The notes beneath the pieces are model-generated. The model was not told where the DNA came from. It ran no database searches and was given only the letters and a program-made list of their open reading frames with translations. A program made the position numbers and the translations under genes. From NCBI RefSeq assembly GCF_012524205.1, contig NZ_JABACI010000001.1:1302001-1366000 (forward strand): DNA of 64,000 bases, read 5' to 3'. This document shows positions 17,600-26,667 of the stretch, piece after piece (position 1 is the first letter of the stretch; every line of letters begins with the position of its first letter). Source of the stretch: Microbacterium salsuginis (GTDB lineage Bacteria > Actinomycetota > Actinomycetes > Actinomycetales > Microbacteriaceae).

Positions 17600-18055
17600 T
17601 CACCCGCGCTGGTCGGGCGTCGCGTAGGTGCTGCGCTGCTCGATCACCGCGAGCGTGCAGCGCGAGATGCAGACCAGGCGCCCCGCCTCGTCCGCGATGC
17701 GGATCTCCCACACGTGAGCGCGACGGCCGATGTTGGCCGGAGTGACGGTCGCCGTCACCCAGCCCGACGAGACCGGCCGGATGTGGTTCGCGTTGATCTC
17801 CTGGCCCACCACGTGGAACCGCTCGCGGTCCACGGCGAGGTAGCCGGCCCACGACGCGAGCGTCTCGGCGAGGGCGACGGATGCTCCGCCGTGCAGCACG
17901 CCCGCGGGCTGCACGGTGCGCCGGTCCACCGGCATCCGTCCCACCAGTGCGTCATCACGGACCTCGACGATCTCGATCCCGAGGCTCTCGATGAGAGTGC
18001 CCGTCGCCATCGCGGGAAGGTCGACGCCGACCACGTCGCCGTGCCACAGAGTCAC
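17600..18055 (-). CDS. PaaI-type hotdog-fold acyl-CoA thioesterase
   Basis: Hydrolyses an acyl- or aryl-CoA to free CoA. 151 residues, the usual size for a single hotdog domain. The family signature VLHGGASVALAETLASWAG (~53-71) carries the central helix and catalytic acid, and VVGQEINANHIRPVSSG (~82-98) matches the substrate strand. The GTG start overlaps the stop of prpC (GTGA), so translation is coupled. Its place as the last gene of the methylcitrate operon suggests a housekeeping role: releasing CoA trapped in propionyl-type or dead-end thioesters. That role is inferred. Confidence 0.9.
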   Translation of the reverse strand: MTLWHGDVVGVDLPAMATGTLIESLGIEIVEVRDDALVGRMPVDRRTVQPAGVLHGGASVALAETLASWAGYLAVDRERFHVVGQEINANHIRPVSSGWVTATVTPANIGRRAHVWEIRIADEAGRLVCISRCTLAVIEQRSTYATPDQRG

Positions 18056-19236
18056 CCCGCCGACTCCTCAGCGCGTTCGGCGGCGGCCAGTGTCGCGGCA
18101 TCCGGAACATAGCCCTCGACGTGACGCTCGTCCGGGCCGTTGTACTCCGAGAGCGGGCGGATGAGGGCGTTCGAGGCCAGCTGCTCCATGATGTGCGCCG
18201 TCCAGCCGGTCACCCGGGCGGCGACGAAGAGGGGCGTGAAGGTCAGGGTGTCGAAGCCGATGAGGTTGTAGGCCGGGCCCGACGGGTAGTCGAGGTTCGG
18301 GTAGATGCCCTTGCGCTCGACGAACTGCGACTCGAGCGCGTCGTACAGCGCGGCCACCTCGGGGCGGTCGTAGTGCTCGACGAGCGTGTCGAGCGCGGCC
18401 TTCATCGTCGGCACGCGCGAGTCGCCGCGCTTGTAGACGCGGTGTCCGAAGCCCATGATCTTGCGCTTCTGCGCCAGGGCCTCGTCGAGCCACGGACCGA
18501 CGTTCTCGGCCGAGCCGATCTCGTCGAAGATGTGCAGCACGGCCTCGTTCGCACCCCCGTGCAGCGGGCCCTTGAGGGCGCCGATCGCTCCGACGACCGC
18601 CGAGTACAGGTCGCTGAGAGTCGAGGCGATGACCCTGCCCGTGAACGTGGAGGCATTGAACGAATGCTCGGCGTACAGGATCATCGAGCGGTTGAAGGCG
18701 TCGACCACGATGTCGTCGGCCTCTTCGCCGAACGTCATCCACAGGAAGTTCGCCGAGTAGTCGAGGTCGTCGCGCGGCGCGAGCGGCTGCTGCCCCCGGC
18801 GACGGCGCTGACCGTAGGCGACGATCGCCGGCAGGACCGCGAAGAGGCGGATGCTGCGTGCCAGGTTCTCGTCCGGGTTGCCGCTGGCATCCAGCACCGA
18901 CCCGGTGCCGGCGAGGTCGCGCGCGCCGATCAGGCTCACGGCCGTGCGGACCTCATCCATCGGGTGCGCGTCGAGCGGCACGAGGTCGATCGCGGCCCGC
19001 ACGTCGGCGGGAAGCGAACGGTACGACCGCTCGGTCGCGCGCAGCTGCCGCAGCTGCACGTCGGTGGGCAGCTCGCCGTGCCACAGCAGGTACGCCACCG
19101 CCTCGAACGGCTGCGTCGCTGCGAGCTCCTGCACCGGGTATCCGCGATACAGCAGCGAGTTGGTCTCGGGGTTGACCTTGGAGACAGCGGTGTAGTCGAC
19201 GACGACGCCGGCCAGGCCCTTCTTGATGTCGGTCAT
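18052..19236 (-). CDS. prpC: 2-methylcitrate synthase
   Basis: Condenses propionyl-CoA with oxaloacetate, the entry step of the 2-methylcitrate cycle. 394 residues, typical for type-II citrate-synthase-fold PrpC. Recognisable features: MTDIKKGLAGVVVDYTAVSKV (1-21 region), LLYRGYPVQEL (~28-38), the catalytic His in GPLHGGANEAV (~220), GFGHRVYKRGDSRVP (~259), and FTPLFVAARVTGWTAHIMEQ near the end. ATG 19236 was chosen because homology begins exactly there; the frame stays open upstream through unrelated sequence. prpB and prpD directly upstream settle methylcitrate rather than citrate synthase. Confidence 0.95.
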   Translation of the reverse strand: MTDIKKGLAGVVVDYTAVSKVNPETNSLLYRGYPVQELAATQPFEAVAYLLWHGELPTDVQLRQLRATERSYRSLPADVRAAIDLVPLDAHPMDEVRTAVSLIGARDLAGTGSVLDASGNPDENLARSIRLFAVLPAIVAYGQRRRRGQQPLAPRDDLDYSANFLWMTFGEEADDIVVDAFNRSMILYAEHSFNASTFTGRVIASTLSDLYSAVVGAIGALKGPLHGGANEAVLHIFDEIGSAENVGPWLDEALAQKRKIMGFGHRVYKRGDSRVPTMKAALDTLVEHYDRPEVAALYDALESQFVERKGIYPNLDYPSGPAYNLIGFDTLTFTPLFVAARVTGWTAHIMEQLASNALIRPLSEYNGPDERHVEGYVPDAATLAAAERAEESAG

Positions 19237-19257
19237 GTTGTGCCCTTCGTCGGGATC

Positions 19258-19325
19258 GGTCGTTGAGCGAGCGGAGCGAGTCGAAACGCGTTTCGTCTCG
19301 TCGCTGCGCTCCTCGCTCAACGACC
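19258..19325. repeat. Imperfect palindromic repeat between prpB and prpC
   Basis: GGTCGTTGAGCGAG... on the left and its near-complement ...CTCGCTCAACGACC on the right surround an AAACGCGTTTCG core. It fills most of the 80-base gap between prpB and prpC, and the right arm supplies the TGA stop codon of prpB. A shortened copy lies inside a coding gene at 49119-49152. This GTTGAGCGAGCG-GAGCGAGTCGAAACG type of REP-like element is frequent in actinobacterial genomes. Confidence 0.75.
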
Positions 19326-20219
19326 GGGAACGGTGAAGTTGAAGACGTCCTGGTCGAAGTGGTTGTACTGCTCGTAGTCGATGAGGTCGTACAGGTCGGC
19401 GCGGTGCTGCATCTCGCCGAGCCTGGAGGTCAGGTGCCCGTCCTCCATGAGCGTATCGAGCGCACGGGATGCCGCGCCCATCGCGATCCGCAGAAGCGAG
19501 ACCGGCCAGATCACGATGTTGACCCCGACGTCGCGCAGCTGGTCCACGCTGAAGAGGTCCGACTTTCCGAATTCGGTCATGTTGGCCAGGATCGGCACGT
19601 CCACTGCGGCCCGGATCGCCGCGAACTCCTCCAGCGACCGCATGGCCTCCGGGAAGACGGCGTCGGCGCCGGCGTCCACGAGCGCCTGCGCACGCCGGAT
19701 GGCAGCATCCATCCCCTCCACCGCGCGGATGTCGGTGCGCGCCATGATGAGGAAGTTCGGGTCGCGGCGTGCATCTGCGGCAGCGCGGATGCGCTTGATG
19801 GCAGCGTCCTCGTCCACGACGGCCTTGCCGTCGAGGTGCCCGCATCGTTTGGGATTGATCTGATCCTCGATGTGCGTGCCGGCGATGCCGGCGTCCTCGA
19901 GGGTCTGGATCGTGCGCGCCACGTTCATCGGCTCGCCGAAGCCGGTGTCGGCGTCGATGATCGCCGGCAGGTCCGTCATGCGGGCGATCTGCTGGCCGCG
20001 GCCGGCGACCTCGGTCAGCGTCGTGAGCCCGATGTCCGGCAGGCCGAGGTCGGCCGAGAGCACGGCCCCCGAGATGTAGACGCCCTCGAACCCCTTGCGC
20101 TCGATGAGCCGGGCAGACAGCGGATTGAACGCGCCAGGGAACCGCAGCAGCTCACCGGATGCGAGCCGCTCGCGGAACGCCCGCCGCTTCTCGTGCGCAG
20201 GCACGGTGGAGTACAGCAT
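19317..20219 (-). CDS. prpB: 2-methylisocitrate lyase
   Basis: Cleaves 2-methylisocitrate to pyruvate and succinate, the last step of the methylcitrate cycle. 300 residues, family-typical. Seen: FPGAFNPLSARLIERKGFEG (~27-46), DADTGFG (~87), the catalytic KRCGHL loop (~122), and MARTDIRAVEG (~159). The ATG shares one base with the stop of prpD (TGATG), so translation is coupled. The C-terminus ends VPGR, where the Arg codon and the stop both lie in the repeat element that follows, suggesting that the element landed at the gene end and replaced the original terminus. Confidence 0.95.
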   Translation of the reverse strand: MLYSTVPAHEKRRAFRERLASGELLRFPGAFNPLSARLIERKGFEGVYISGAVLSADLGLPDIGLTTLTEVAGRGQQIARMTDLPAIIDADTGFGEPMNVARTIQTLEDAGIAGTHIEDQINPKRCGHLDGKAVVDEDAAIKRIRAAADARRDPNFLIMARTDIRAVEGMDAAIRRAQALVDAGADAVFPEAMRSLEEFAAIRAAVDVPILANMTEFGKSDLFSVDQLRDVGVNIVIWPVSLLRIAMGAASRALDTLMEDGHLTSRLGEMQHRADLYDLIDYEQYNHFDQDVFNFTVPGR

Positions 20220-21745
20220 CAGAACAGGCCCTTCGGTGCGGGCGCCGCGGCGAGCACCCCGAAGTCCGCGACGATCGTCAGCTGCTGGACCTCCTCGGGC
20301 GTGAGCTCGGGCAGGCGCTGCGCGAGGTCGAGGAAGCGCTCGATCTCGTCGGCGGTCAGCACCGGTTCGGCGAGCATCCGGAACTTGCGGATGTAGTCCT
20401 CGCGCGCGAACGGGCGCGCGCCGAGGGGATGTGCATCGGCCACGGCGATCTCGTCCTCGATGACCGAGCCGTCGGTCAGGCGGATCTCGACGCGACCGCC
20501 GAAGGCCTTCTCGTTCGGGTCGTCGGAGTGATAGCGACGCGTCCACTCTTCGTCCTCGGCCGTCGTCACCTTGTGCCACAGCTCGACCGTGTCGGAGCGC
20601 CCCGCACGCTCGGGGGTGTACGAATCGACGTGGTGCCATCCGCCGTCCTGCAGTGCGACCGCGAAGATGTACGGGATCGAGTGGTCGAGCGTCTCACGCG
20701 AGGCCGTCGGGTCGTACTTCTGAGGGTCGTTCGCGCCCGAACCGATCACGTAGTGCGTGTGGTGCGACGTGTGCAGCACGATCGACTCGACGTTCGCAGG
20801 GTCGGTCAGCTGCGGGTGCTCGCCGTGGAGCTTGCGCGCGAGGTCGATCCAGGCCTGCGCCTGGTACTCGGCCGAGTGCTCCTTCGTGTACGAATCGAGG
20901 ATGCCGCGCTTGGGCTCGCCGGCAGCGGGAAGCGGCACGTCGTACGAGGCATCCGGGCCGTCCAGCATCCACGCGACGACGCCGTCCTCGCCCTCGTAGA
21001 TCGGGCTCGGCGACGTCTCGCCGCGCATCGCGCGGTCGACCGCCTCGACGGCCATCTTGCCTGCGAACGCGGGGGCGTGCGCCTTCCAGGTCGAGATCTC
21101 GCCCTTGCGCGACTGACGTGTCGCGGTGGTGGTGTGCAGGGCCTGGCCGACTGCCTGGTAGATGGTCTCGACATCGAGGCCGAGGAGCGTGCCGATGCCG
21201 GCCGCCGCCGACGGGCCGAGGTGGGCGACGTGGTCGATCTTGTGCTTGTGCAGGCAGATCGCGCGCACGAGGTCGATCTGGATCTCGTACCCCGTCGCGA
21301 GCCCGCGCACCAGGGCCGCCCCGTCGGCGCCGACGTGCTGGGCGACCGCGAGGATCGGCGGGATGTTGTCGCCGGGATGCGAGTAGTCCGCCGCGAGGAA
21401 CGTGTCGTGGTAGTCGAGCTCTCGCACCGCCACGCCGTTCGCCCATGCCGCCCACTCGGGGCTCGTCCTGCGGTCGAGGGCGCACCCGAACACGGTCGAC
21501 CCCGAGCCGCCGACCGACACGGCGTGGTCGAGTGCCTGCTGGCGCGCCGCACTCACGGGCGCGCGCGTGAGGGATGCCGCAGCCACGGCCGCGTTGTCGA
21601 TGACGCGGTTGACGATCATGTCGACGACCTCGGAGTCGACCTCGACCGGGTCGGCGGCGACCTCGGCGATGTGCCACGCGAGCTGTCCTTCGCGCACGAG
21701 GTTCTCGTCGCTGCGGTGGACGCGGAGGTGGTGGATGACGGTCAT
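20219..21745 (-). CDS. prpD: 2-methylcitrate dehydratase
   Basis: Dehydrates 2-methylcitrate to 2-methyl-cis-aconitate. 508 residues, as expected for the MmgE/PrpD family. Visible family blocks are [17 protein letters not shown] (~48-64), [19 protein letters not shown] (~112-130), the [20 protein letters not shown] stretch (~165-185), and [15 protein letters not shown] (~360-375). ATG 21745 has GAGGA six bases upstream and lies eight bases after the stop of the GntR gene, which makes gntR-prpD-prpB-prpC-thioesterase one leftward operon. An open frame continues upstream across the GntR gene but is without homology. Confidence 0.95.
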   Translation of the reverse strand: MTVIHHLRVHRSDENLVREGQLAWHIAEVAADPVEVDSEVVDMIVNRVIDNAAVAAASLTRAPVSAARQQALDHAVSVGGSGSTVFGCALDRRTSPEWAAWANGVAVRELDYHDTFLAADYSHPGDNIPPILAVAQHVGADGAALVRGLATGYEIQIDLVRAICLHKHKIDHVAHLGPSAAAGIGTLLGLDVETIYQAVGQALHTTTATRQSRKGEISTWKAHAPAFAGKMAVEAVDRAMRGETSPSPIYEGEDGVVAWMLDGPDASYDVPLPAAGEPKRGILDSYTKEHSAEYQAQAWIDLARKLHGEHPQLTDPANVESIVLHTSHHTHYVIGSGANDPQKYDPTASRETLDHSIPYIFAVALQDGGWHHVDSYTPERAGRSDTVELWHKVTTAEDEEWTRRYHSDDPNEKAFGGRVEIRLTDGSVIEDEIAVADAHPLGARPFAREDYIRKFRMLAEPVLTADEIERFLDLAQRLPELTPEEVQQLTIVADFGVLAAAPAPKGLF

Positions 21746-21753
21746 GGCGGTCC

Positions 21754-22419
21754 TCACTTCAGGTGTTCGGGGGTGCTGGTGAGCGCCCCCAGGATGCTCT
21801 CCAGAGCATTGTGCAGGTGGACATGCGTGGCATGGGCGGCGAGGTCGGCGTCGCGCGCACCGATGGCCTCGGCGATCAGGCGGTGTTCGGCGACGGATGC
21901 CGCGAGCCGGCCGGGATTGTCGCGCGCGAGTCGCCGCACCCGGACGAGATGGGTGCGCACGGTGCGCAGGGCGGCGGTGAGGTAGTCGTTCGCGAGGGAG
22001 GCGTCGAGCGTCGCGTCGAAGCGGGCGATGAGTGCGTAATACGCGTCCAGCCCATCCGTCGCGCCCTCGGCTCCGTCCAGATCCACCCGCGCGAACTCGT
22101 GCGCGAGCTGCACGAACGCCGCAGCATCGCCCCGCCCCGCCGCGAGCCGGGCCGCGGACTCCTCGAGCGCACGGCGCACCTCGAAGATCTCGCGGATGTC
22201 GTCGGCGTCGATGGCGGTCACGACGGTGACGCGGGGCGACTGCTGGGCGACGAGTCCGTCTGCGGCAAGCCGGCCGAGCGCCTCGCGCAGAGGCGTGCGG
22301 CTGACGCCGAGCCGGGCGGCCTGCTCGGCCTCGCCGAGGACGGCACCAGGCCGCAGGACGCCGGACTGGATCTCGTCGAGGAGTGTCGCGTAGGCGCGAT
22401 CGCTGGCTCTCACCGTCAT
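21754..22419 (-). CDS. GntR-family regulator (FadR/FCD subfamily) of the propionate operon
   Basis: A DNA-binding regulator of 221 residues. The N-terminal winged helix-turn-helix includes [20 protein letters not shown] (~9-28) and [20 protein letters not shown] (~34-53). The all-helical FCD ligand domain (~75-210) keeps [13 protein letters not shown], the HEF and HRLIAEAI histidine region and a late HLHNAL, consistent with metal-bound carboxylate sensing. AAGGAGG precedes ATG 22419. It is the first gene of the prp operon, so it most likely senses a cycle intermediate and controls its own promoter through the GTATAC dyads at 22448-22508. Many actinobacteria use a different PrpR type here. Confidence 0.9.
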   Translation of the reverse strand: MTVRASDRAYATLLDEIQSGVLRPGAVLGEAEQAARLGVSRTPLREALGRLAADGLVAQQSPRVTVVTAIDADDIREIFEVRRALEESAARLAAGRGDAAAFVQLAHEFARVDLDGAEGATDGLDAYYALIARFDATLDASLANDYLTAALRTVRTHLVRVRRLARDNPGRLAASVAEHRLIAEAIGARDADLAAHATHVHLHNALESILGALTSTPEHLK

Positions 22420-22447
22420 GCACCTCCTTGCCGACAACTTGGCCCAG

Positions 22448-22508
22448 TGTATACATAAAGACTTCATAGATGCCAATGGAGGTGTTCTTTCCGCGTCTAC
22501 GTATACAT
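22448..22508. promoter_or_regulatory. Paired GTATAC operators ahead of the propionate operon
   Basis: TGTATACA (22448-22455) and TACGTATACAT (22498-22508) share the GTATAC dyad and lie 29 and 79 bases upstream of the GntR start. TGTATACA-type dyads are usual for FCD-subfamily GntR proteins, so the first gene of the operon probably binds here. Spacing of about 52 bases centre to centre is close to five helical turns. Confidence 0.6.
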
Positions 22509-22548
22509 CCCGCCCATTCCGTGGCACCGTCGTGAGTAAACCGTGAGC

Positions 22549-22582
22549 GAATATTCACAAATTCATGAATCTCATGTAGCGT
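22549..22582 (+). promoter_or_regulatory. Leaderless promoter with dyads for the ABC exporter
   Basis: TTCACA (22555-22560) and TAGCGT (22577-22582) are spaced 16 bases and the ATG follows seven bases later, so the transcript likely begins at the start codon. GAATATTC (22549-22556) overlaps the -35 box and ATTCATGAAT (22561-22570) fills the spacer. They are candidate sites for the MarR-like regulator encoded third in this operon. Confidence 0.6.
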
Positions 22583-22589
22583 CAGCGCC

Positions 22590-23543
22590 ATGACCACCGT
22601 CATCCGCACGAGCGGACTCCGCAAGCACTACGGCCGCGTCCACGCCCTCGACGGACTCGACCTCTCCGTCGACGAAGGGCAGATCCACGGCTTCCTCGGG
22701 CCGAACGGCGCCGGCAAGTCGACCACGATCCGGATACTCCTCGGGCTCGCCCGCAAGACCGGCGGCGAGGCATCCGTCTTCGGCTCCGATCCGTGGCGCG
22801 ACGCGGTCGCGCTGCACCGGCGCATCGCCTACGTGCCCGGCGACGTGAGCGTCTGGCCGAACCTGTCCGGCGGCGAGGCGATCGACCTCATGGCCCGTCT
22901 GCGCGGCGTCTCGCGCCACGACACCTCATACCGCGCCGAGCGCGAACGGCTGGTGGAGGCGTTCCAGTTCGATCCCCGCAAGAAGGGCCGCGCGTACTCC
23001 AAGGGCAACCGGCAGAAGGTCGCCCTCATCGCGGCGTTCTCGGTGCCGGCCGACCTCTACATCCTCGACGAGCCGACGAGCGGCCTCGACCCGCTGATGG
23101 ACGTCATGTTCCGCCGCGAGATCCTGCGTGCGCGCGCGGCGGGCTCGACGGTGCTGCTGTCGAGCCACATCATGTCGGAGGTCGAGCAGCTGTGCGATCG
23201 CGTCTCGATCATCCGTGCGGGCCGCATCGTCGAGTCGGGGACCCTCGCCGACCTCCGCCACCTCACGCGCACCGAGGTGTCGTTCGAAGGGACGGATGCC
23301 TCGGTCGCGGCCGGTCTCACGGGCGCCCACGACGTCTCGGCCGAGGACGGGCGCGTGCGTTTCACCGTCGACAGCGACGCGGTGGCTGCGGTCCTCCCCG
23401 AGCTCGGCAACCGCGCCGTCGCGGGGCTGCGCATCGCCCCGCCGTCGCTCGAGGAGCTGTTCCTGCGGCACTACGGCGACGAACTCGGCGGCGAGACGGG
23501 GCCGGCGGACGCTTCTGCAGCACCCGCGGCGGCGGGACGATGA
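22590..23543 (+). CDS. ABC exporter ATP-binding subunit
   Basis: The nucleotide-binding subunit of a two-gene ABC-2 type exporter; 317 residues. Walker [10 protein letters not shown] (~36-44), Q-loop region [20 protein letters not shown] (~75-95), a divergent signature [15 protein letters not shown] (~133-147) in place of LSGGQ, Walker [13 protein letters not shown] (~154-165), and the H-loop [11 protein letters not shown]. The last 80 residues form the C-terminal regulatory domain. A TipA/DrrA-like drug-export role is common for this type. The ATG is probably leaderless; the stop overlaps the permease start (ATGA). Confidence 0.93.
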   Translation: MTTVIRTSGLRKHYGRVHALDGLDLSVDEGQIHGFLGPNGAGKSTTIRILLGLARKTGGEASVFGSDPWRDAVALHRRIAYVPGDVSVWPNLSGGEAIDLMARLRGVSRHDTSYRAERERLVEAFQFDPRKKGRAYSKGNRQKVALIAAFSVPADLYILDEPTSGLDPLMDVMFRREILRARAAGSTVLLSSHIMSEVEQLCDRVSIIRAGRIVESGTLADLRHLTRTEVSFEGTDASVAAGLTGAHDVSAEDGRVRFTVDSDAVAAVLPELGNRAVAGLRIAPPSLEELFLRHYGDELGGETGPADASAAPAAAGR

Positions 23544-25159
23544 ACCGGGTCTGGGTCCTCGTCGGCCAGCGCGTGCGCCGCGACTGGCGGCAGTTGGCCC
23601 TGTGGATCGTGGGCACGGCCGCTCTGGCCTACCTCTCCTTCACCGGCGTCGCCGAGTCCTTCGGTTCGACGCAGGAGCGTCAGGCCCTCGTCGCGACGGC
23701 CCTGGCCAATCCCGTCATCCTGCTTTTCCGCGGACTGCCGTCGGGAGTGGGTCAGAGCGAGCTGATGGTGTTCCTCATCCTCCCGTGGCTGGCGATGCTC
23801 GCCGCGTTCATGAGCTCCTTCCTCGCCGTCCGCCACACCCGCGGCGAGGAGGAGCCCGGTCGCGCCGAGCTGGTGTCGGCGACACCGGCCGGACGCGCCG
23901 CACCCATCGTGGCGACGATCGTGCACGGCGTCCTCGCCAACGCGATACTGGCCGCCCTCGTGGCCGGCGCATTCCTCCTCACGGGCAGCGACGTCGAGGG
24001 CTCCCTGCTCGTCGGCATCGCCACCGGCTCGGTCGGCGTCGCCTTCCTCGGCGTCGGACTCTTCGCCGCACAGCTCATCCGCACGTCGCGGGGCGCCAAT
24101 GCGCTGTCGGTGTGGACCCTGCTGGTGTCGTTCGTGGTCTGCGGCATCGGCAACGCCCTGGGCACGCCCAGCGACGACCTCACCCGGATGGAGAGCTCGT
24201 GGCTGACGTGGCTGTCGCCGTTCGGCTGGGCCGAGAACACGCGCGCGTTCGACGAGAATGCGTGGTGGCCGGCCGGGCTGTGCCTCGCGCTCGGGCTGGT
24301 CCTGGCCGGGGTCTCGGTCGCCTTGACGGCCGCACGCGATCTCGGGGGCAGCTTCGTCGCCGAGCGCGGCGGACGCGTCACCGCCCCCGCCAGTCTGTCC
24401 ACGTCGACGGGGCTCGTGTGGCGGCTGACGCGCGGCAGCATCGCCGGCTGGGCGGTGGGCGGGCTGCTCGTCGGGATGCTGTCGACCACGCTCGCAGGAG
24501 TGGTGGAGGAGATCGGGGCCGAAAACCCCGCGATCGAGCAGGTGCTGGCGCAGATCTCGGGCTCGGGCGACCTCCAGCAGGCCACGATCACCACGTTCTA
24601 CACGATGCTCGGCATCCTCGCCGCCTGCTGCGCCGTGCAGATCGTCTGCCGCGCACGCCAGGAGGAATCCCATGGCACCGCAGAGGTCGTCCTGGCCGGT
24701 GTCGTCGGCCGGGTCCGGTGGCTGTCGGGCTATCTCACCATCGCGCTGACGGGCGTGGTGGCCGTGATCGTCGCAGGCGCCGCCGGCTCGCTGGCCGGCC
24801 TGGCCTCGCAGGGCGGAGACGACCAGCTGGTGCAGACGGTGCTCGTCACCGGAGCCGGGCAGGTGGCCGCGGCATCCGTCTTCCTCGCGCTCACCGCGCT
24901 CGCCTTCGTGCTCGCACCGCGACTGACCATCCCACTGGGATGGACGCTCGTGATCCTGGGTATGGTCCTCGGGATGTTCGGTCCGATCTTCGGATTCCCG
25001 GAGTGGCTCACCCAGCTGTCGCCGATGGCCTCCGCGCCGGTCATGCAGGGGGATGACGTCGACCTCCAGGGTCTCGGCTGGCTCATCCTCGCGGTCGGTG
25101 CCGGCGTGGGCGCCGCCCTCGTCCTGATGCGACGGCGCGAGCTCACTGCCGGCGGATAG
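23540..25159 (+). CDS. ABC-2 type exporter permease
   Basis: The membrane subunit paired with the ATPase just upstream. 539 residues with about twelve hydrophobic segments in two similar halves, the first beginning at residue 20 (LALWIVGTAALAYLSF) and the second after a hydrophilic linker near 300 (VWRLTRGSIAGWAVGGLLVG), so it is a fused double-length permease. The short motif TRGEEEPGRAELVSATPAGR near 112-131 and its counterpart RARQEESHGTAEVVLAG in the second half are the cytoplasmic coupling loops. ATGA overlap with the ATPase gene. Substrate unknown; resistance or antibiotic export is usual for such pairs. Confidence 0.9.
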   Translation: MNRVWVLVGQRVRRDWRQLALWIVGTAALAYLSFTGVAESFGSTQERQALVATALANPVILLFRGLPSGVGQSELMVFLILPWLAMLAAFMSSFLAVRHTRGEEEPGRAELVSATPAGRAAPIVATIVHGVLANAILAALVAGAFLLTGSDVEGSLLVGIATGSVGVAFLGVGLFAAQLIRTSRGANALSVWTLLVSFVVCGIGNALGTPSDDLTRMESSWLTWLSPFGWAENTRAFDENAWWPAGLCLALGLVLAGVSVALTAARDLGGSFVAERGGRVTAPASLSTSTGLVWRLTRGSIAGWAVGGLLVGMLSTTLAGVVEEIGAENPAIEQVLAQISGSGDLQQATITTFYTMLGILAACCAVQIVCRARQEESHGTAEVVLAGVVGRVRWLSGYLTIALTGVVAVIVAGAAGSLAGLASQGGDDQLVQTVLVTGAGQVAAASVFLALTALAFVLAPRLTIPLGWTLVILGMVLGMFGPIFGFPEWLTQLSPMASAPVMQGDDVDLQGLGWLILAVGAGVGAALVLMRRRELTAGG

Positions 25160-25168
25160 ATTCGAGCG

Positions 25169-25633
25169 ATGGGGGGCGATGTGGATCATCCGGGAATCGA
25201 GGCGGCCGAGCAGGCCGCGGCCATGCTCACGGCGGCGGGAATGGCGCGCATGCCCGCGCGCGTCATGATGGCCTTGGTCGGCTCACCGGATGACGGGTAC
25301 ACCGCTGCCGAGCTGGCCGAGCGGCTGGGCGTCTCGCCGGCGGCGGTGTCGGGGGCGGTGCGGTACCTCATCTCGATGAGGCTGATCCAGCGGCTCTCGC
25401 GGCCGGGCGACCGGCGCGCCCGGTACGACCTCGTCGACGACGCGTGGGCCGGGATGATCACCTCCAACGCCCCGCTGTACTCCGCGCTCGCGACGCAGAT
25501 GGACCGCATCGCCGACGAGAACACGGATGCTCCGACCTCGGTCGCCCGTGCACGAGAGGTCGCCGACTTCCTGCGCTACCTGACCGAGCGGATGCCGGGT
25601 CTCGCGGACGAATGGCGGGCCCGGCGCGGGTAG
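25169..25633 (+). CDS. MarR/GbsR-like transcriptional regulator
   Basis: A winged-helix regulator of 154 residues. The DNA-binding part runs from YTAAELAERLGVSPAAVSGA (~45-64) through RLIQRLSRPGDRRARYDLVD (~73-92), the wing being rich in Arg. The remaining C-terminal third is helical and probably dimerises or senses the ligand. It lies nine bases after the permease gene in the same direction, so it is the third gene of the exporter operon and its likely repressor, with the dyads at 22549-22570 as candidate sites. The start lacks a good ribosome-binding site. Confidence 0.85.
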   Translation: MGGDVDHPGIEAAEQAAAMLTAAGMARMPARVMMALVGSPDDGYTAAELAERLGVSPAAVSGAVRYLISMRLIQRLSRPGDRRARYDLVDDAWAGMITSNAPLYSALATQMDRIADENTDAPTSVARAREVADFLRYLTERMPGLADEWRARRG

Positions 25634-25642
25634 CCTCTTCAG

Positions 25643-26188
25643 GTGACCGACGCAGACGGCCTTTCAGAGGCGCCCTACACCGTGGCCACCGACGGCGCCT
25701 GCAAAGGCAACCCCGGACCGACCGGCTGGGCATGGGTGGGCGAGGACGGACACTGGGCGGCCGGCTCGATCCCGGTGGGGACGAACAACATCGGCGAGCT
25801 GACCGGACTGCTCAAGGCCATCGAAGATCACGCCGACGTCGCACACCTCGTCGTGCAGGCCGACTCGCGGTACGCGATCGACACGTACGAGAAGTGGATG
25901 GACGGCCACCGTCGCCGCGGCTGGAAGACGTCGACCGGTGCGCCCACGAAGAACGTCGACCTGCTCGAGCAGCTCATCGTCGCCCGGGACGCACGGCGGG
26001 CCGCCGGGCTGCCCGATGTCGTGCTCGAGCACGTGCGCGGCCACTCCGGCCACATCCTGAACGCGTGGGCCGACGAACGCGCGGTGCGCGCGTCGGAGCA
26101 TGCCGCGAAGGGCGTCGCCAGCGCGTGGTCGTCACTCGGAGCGCACGAGAAGATCGACGTCACGGAGCGCCCGAAGAACGGCCGCTGA
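25643..26188 (+). CDS. rnhA: Ribonuclease HI-like protein
   Basis: Degrades the RNA strand of RNA:DNA hybrids. 181 residues. The catalytic carboxylates are in place: Asp in VATDGACKGNPG (~17), Glu in NNIGELTGLL (~51), Asp in VQADSRYAID (~73), His in HVRGHSGH and Asp in NAWADERAV (~148). A C-terminal extension of about 30 residues rich in Ala and Lys is not part of the core. The start is GTG 25643; TAGCCT ends six bases before it without a ribosome-binding site, so translation is probably leaderless and the gene has its own promoter inside the end of the regulator gene. Confidence 0.92.
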   Translation: MTDADGLSEAPYTVATDGACKGNPGPTGWAWVGEDGHWAAGSIPVGTNNIGELTGLLKAIEDHADVAHLVVQADSRYAIDTYEKWMDGHRRRGWKTSTGAPTKNVDLLEQLIVARDARRAAGLPDVVLEHVRGHSGHILNAWADERAVRASEHAAKGVASAWSSLGAHEKIDVTERPKNGR

Positions 26189-26233
26189 CGCCCGGGCCGC
26201 CGCGCAGACTCCGGCAGCGGCGGACGCCGCCGG

Positions 26234-26596
26234 TCAGGCCTCGGTGGTTCCCTCGTACAGACCGATCACGTTCTCGTCGGGATCGGCGATGACCGCCCAC
26301 CAGCTCGTCGGCGAGATCTGGCTCTTCTCCCGGAGCACGGTGGCCCCCGCGTCCCGCGCAGGGGCGACCGTGTCGTCGATCGAATCCACCTCGACGTAGG
26401 AGCGCGGCTGGGTGAACCCGTCTTCGCGCGGGGCGAGCGCACCGCCGGAGATCTGGTTCGGCGCCCGCCACATCGGGTAGTCCTCGAACCCGGGCATGTC
26501 CGCGATCTCCCAGCCGAACAGCCGCGAGTAGAAGCCCTTCGCCCTGTTGAAGTCGGTCACCGGGATGTCGATGTGCGTGATGTCGCCGTGAGCCAT
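26234..26596 (-). CDS. VOC-family protein
   Basis: A 120-residue vicinal-oxygen-chelate protein of unknown substrate. It opens MAHGDITHIDIPVTDFNRAK, where the first His is a probable metal ligand, continues GFYSRLFGWEI (~21-31), and ends with VIADPDENVIGLYEGT, where Glu is the usual ligand position. The middle has the second-half strand RSYVEVDSIDDTVAPARDAG. AGAGGA lies nine bases before ATG 26596. It ends 45 bases from the convergent RNase H gene, across a GC-rich stretch with a short hairpin (GCGGC/GCCGC). It could be a glyoxalase-like enzyme or a binding protein. Confidence 0.87.
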   Translation of the reverse strand: MAHGDITHIDIPVTDFNRAKGFYSRLFGWEIADMPGFEDYPMWRAPNQISGGALAPREDGFTQPRSYVEVDSIDDTVAPARDAGATVLREKSQISPTSWWAVIADPDENVIGLYEGTTEA

Positions 26597-26667
26597 CGTG
26601 AGGTCCTCTCGTCGGTCCGACGCGGCCAGTCTGGTCCGCCGGGCCGACGGCCACAAGGGGCTCGGCG

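Noticed and set aside
19237..19845. An N-terminal extension of prpC to 597 residues
   Set aside because: It overlaps prpB in another frame, has no homology, and PrpC similarity starts exactly at ATG 19236.
21746..22624. An N-terminal extension of prpD across the GntR gene
   Set aside because: The added residues are unrelated to PrpD and would overlap the well-supported regulator; ATG 21745 has a ribosome-binding site.
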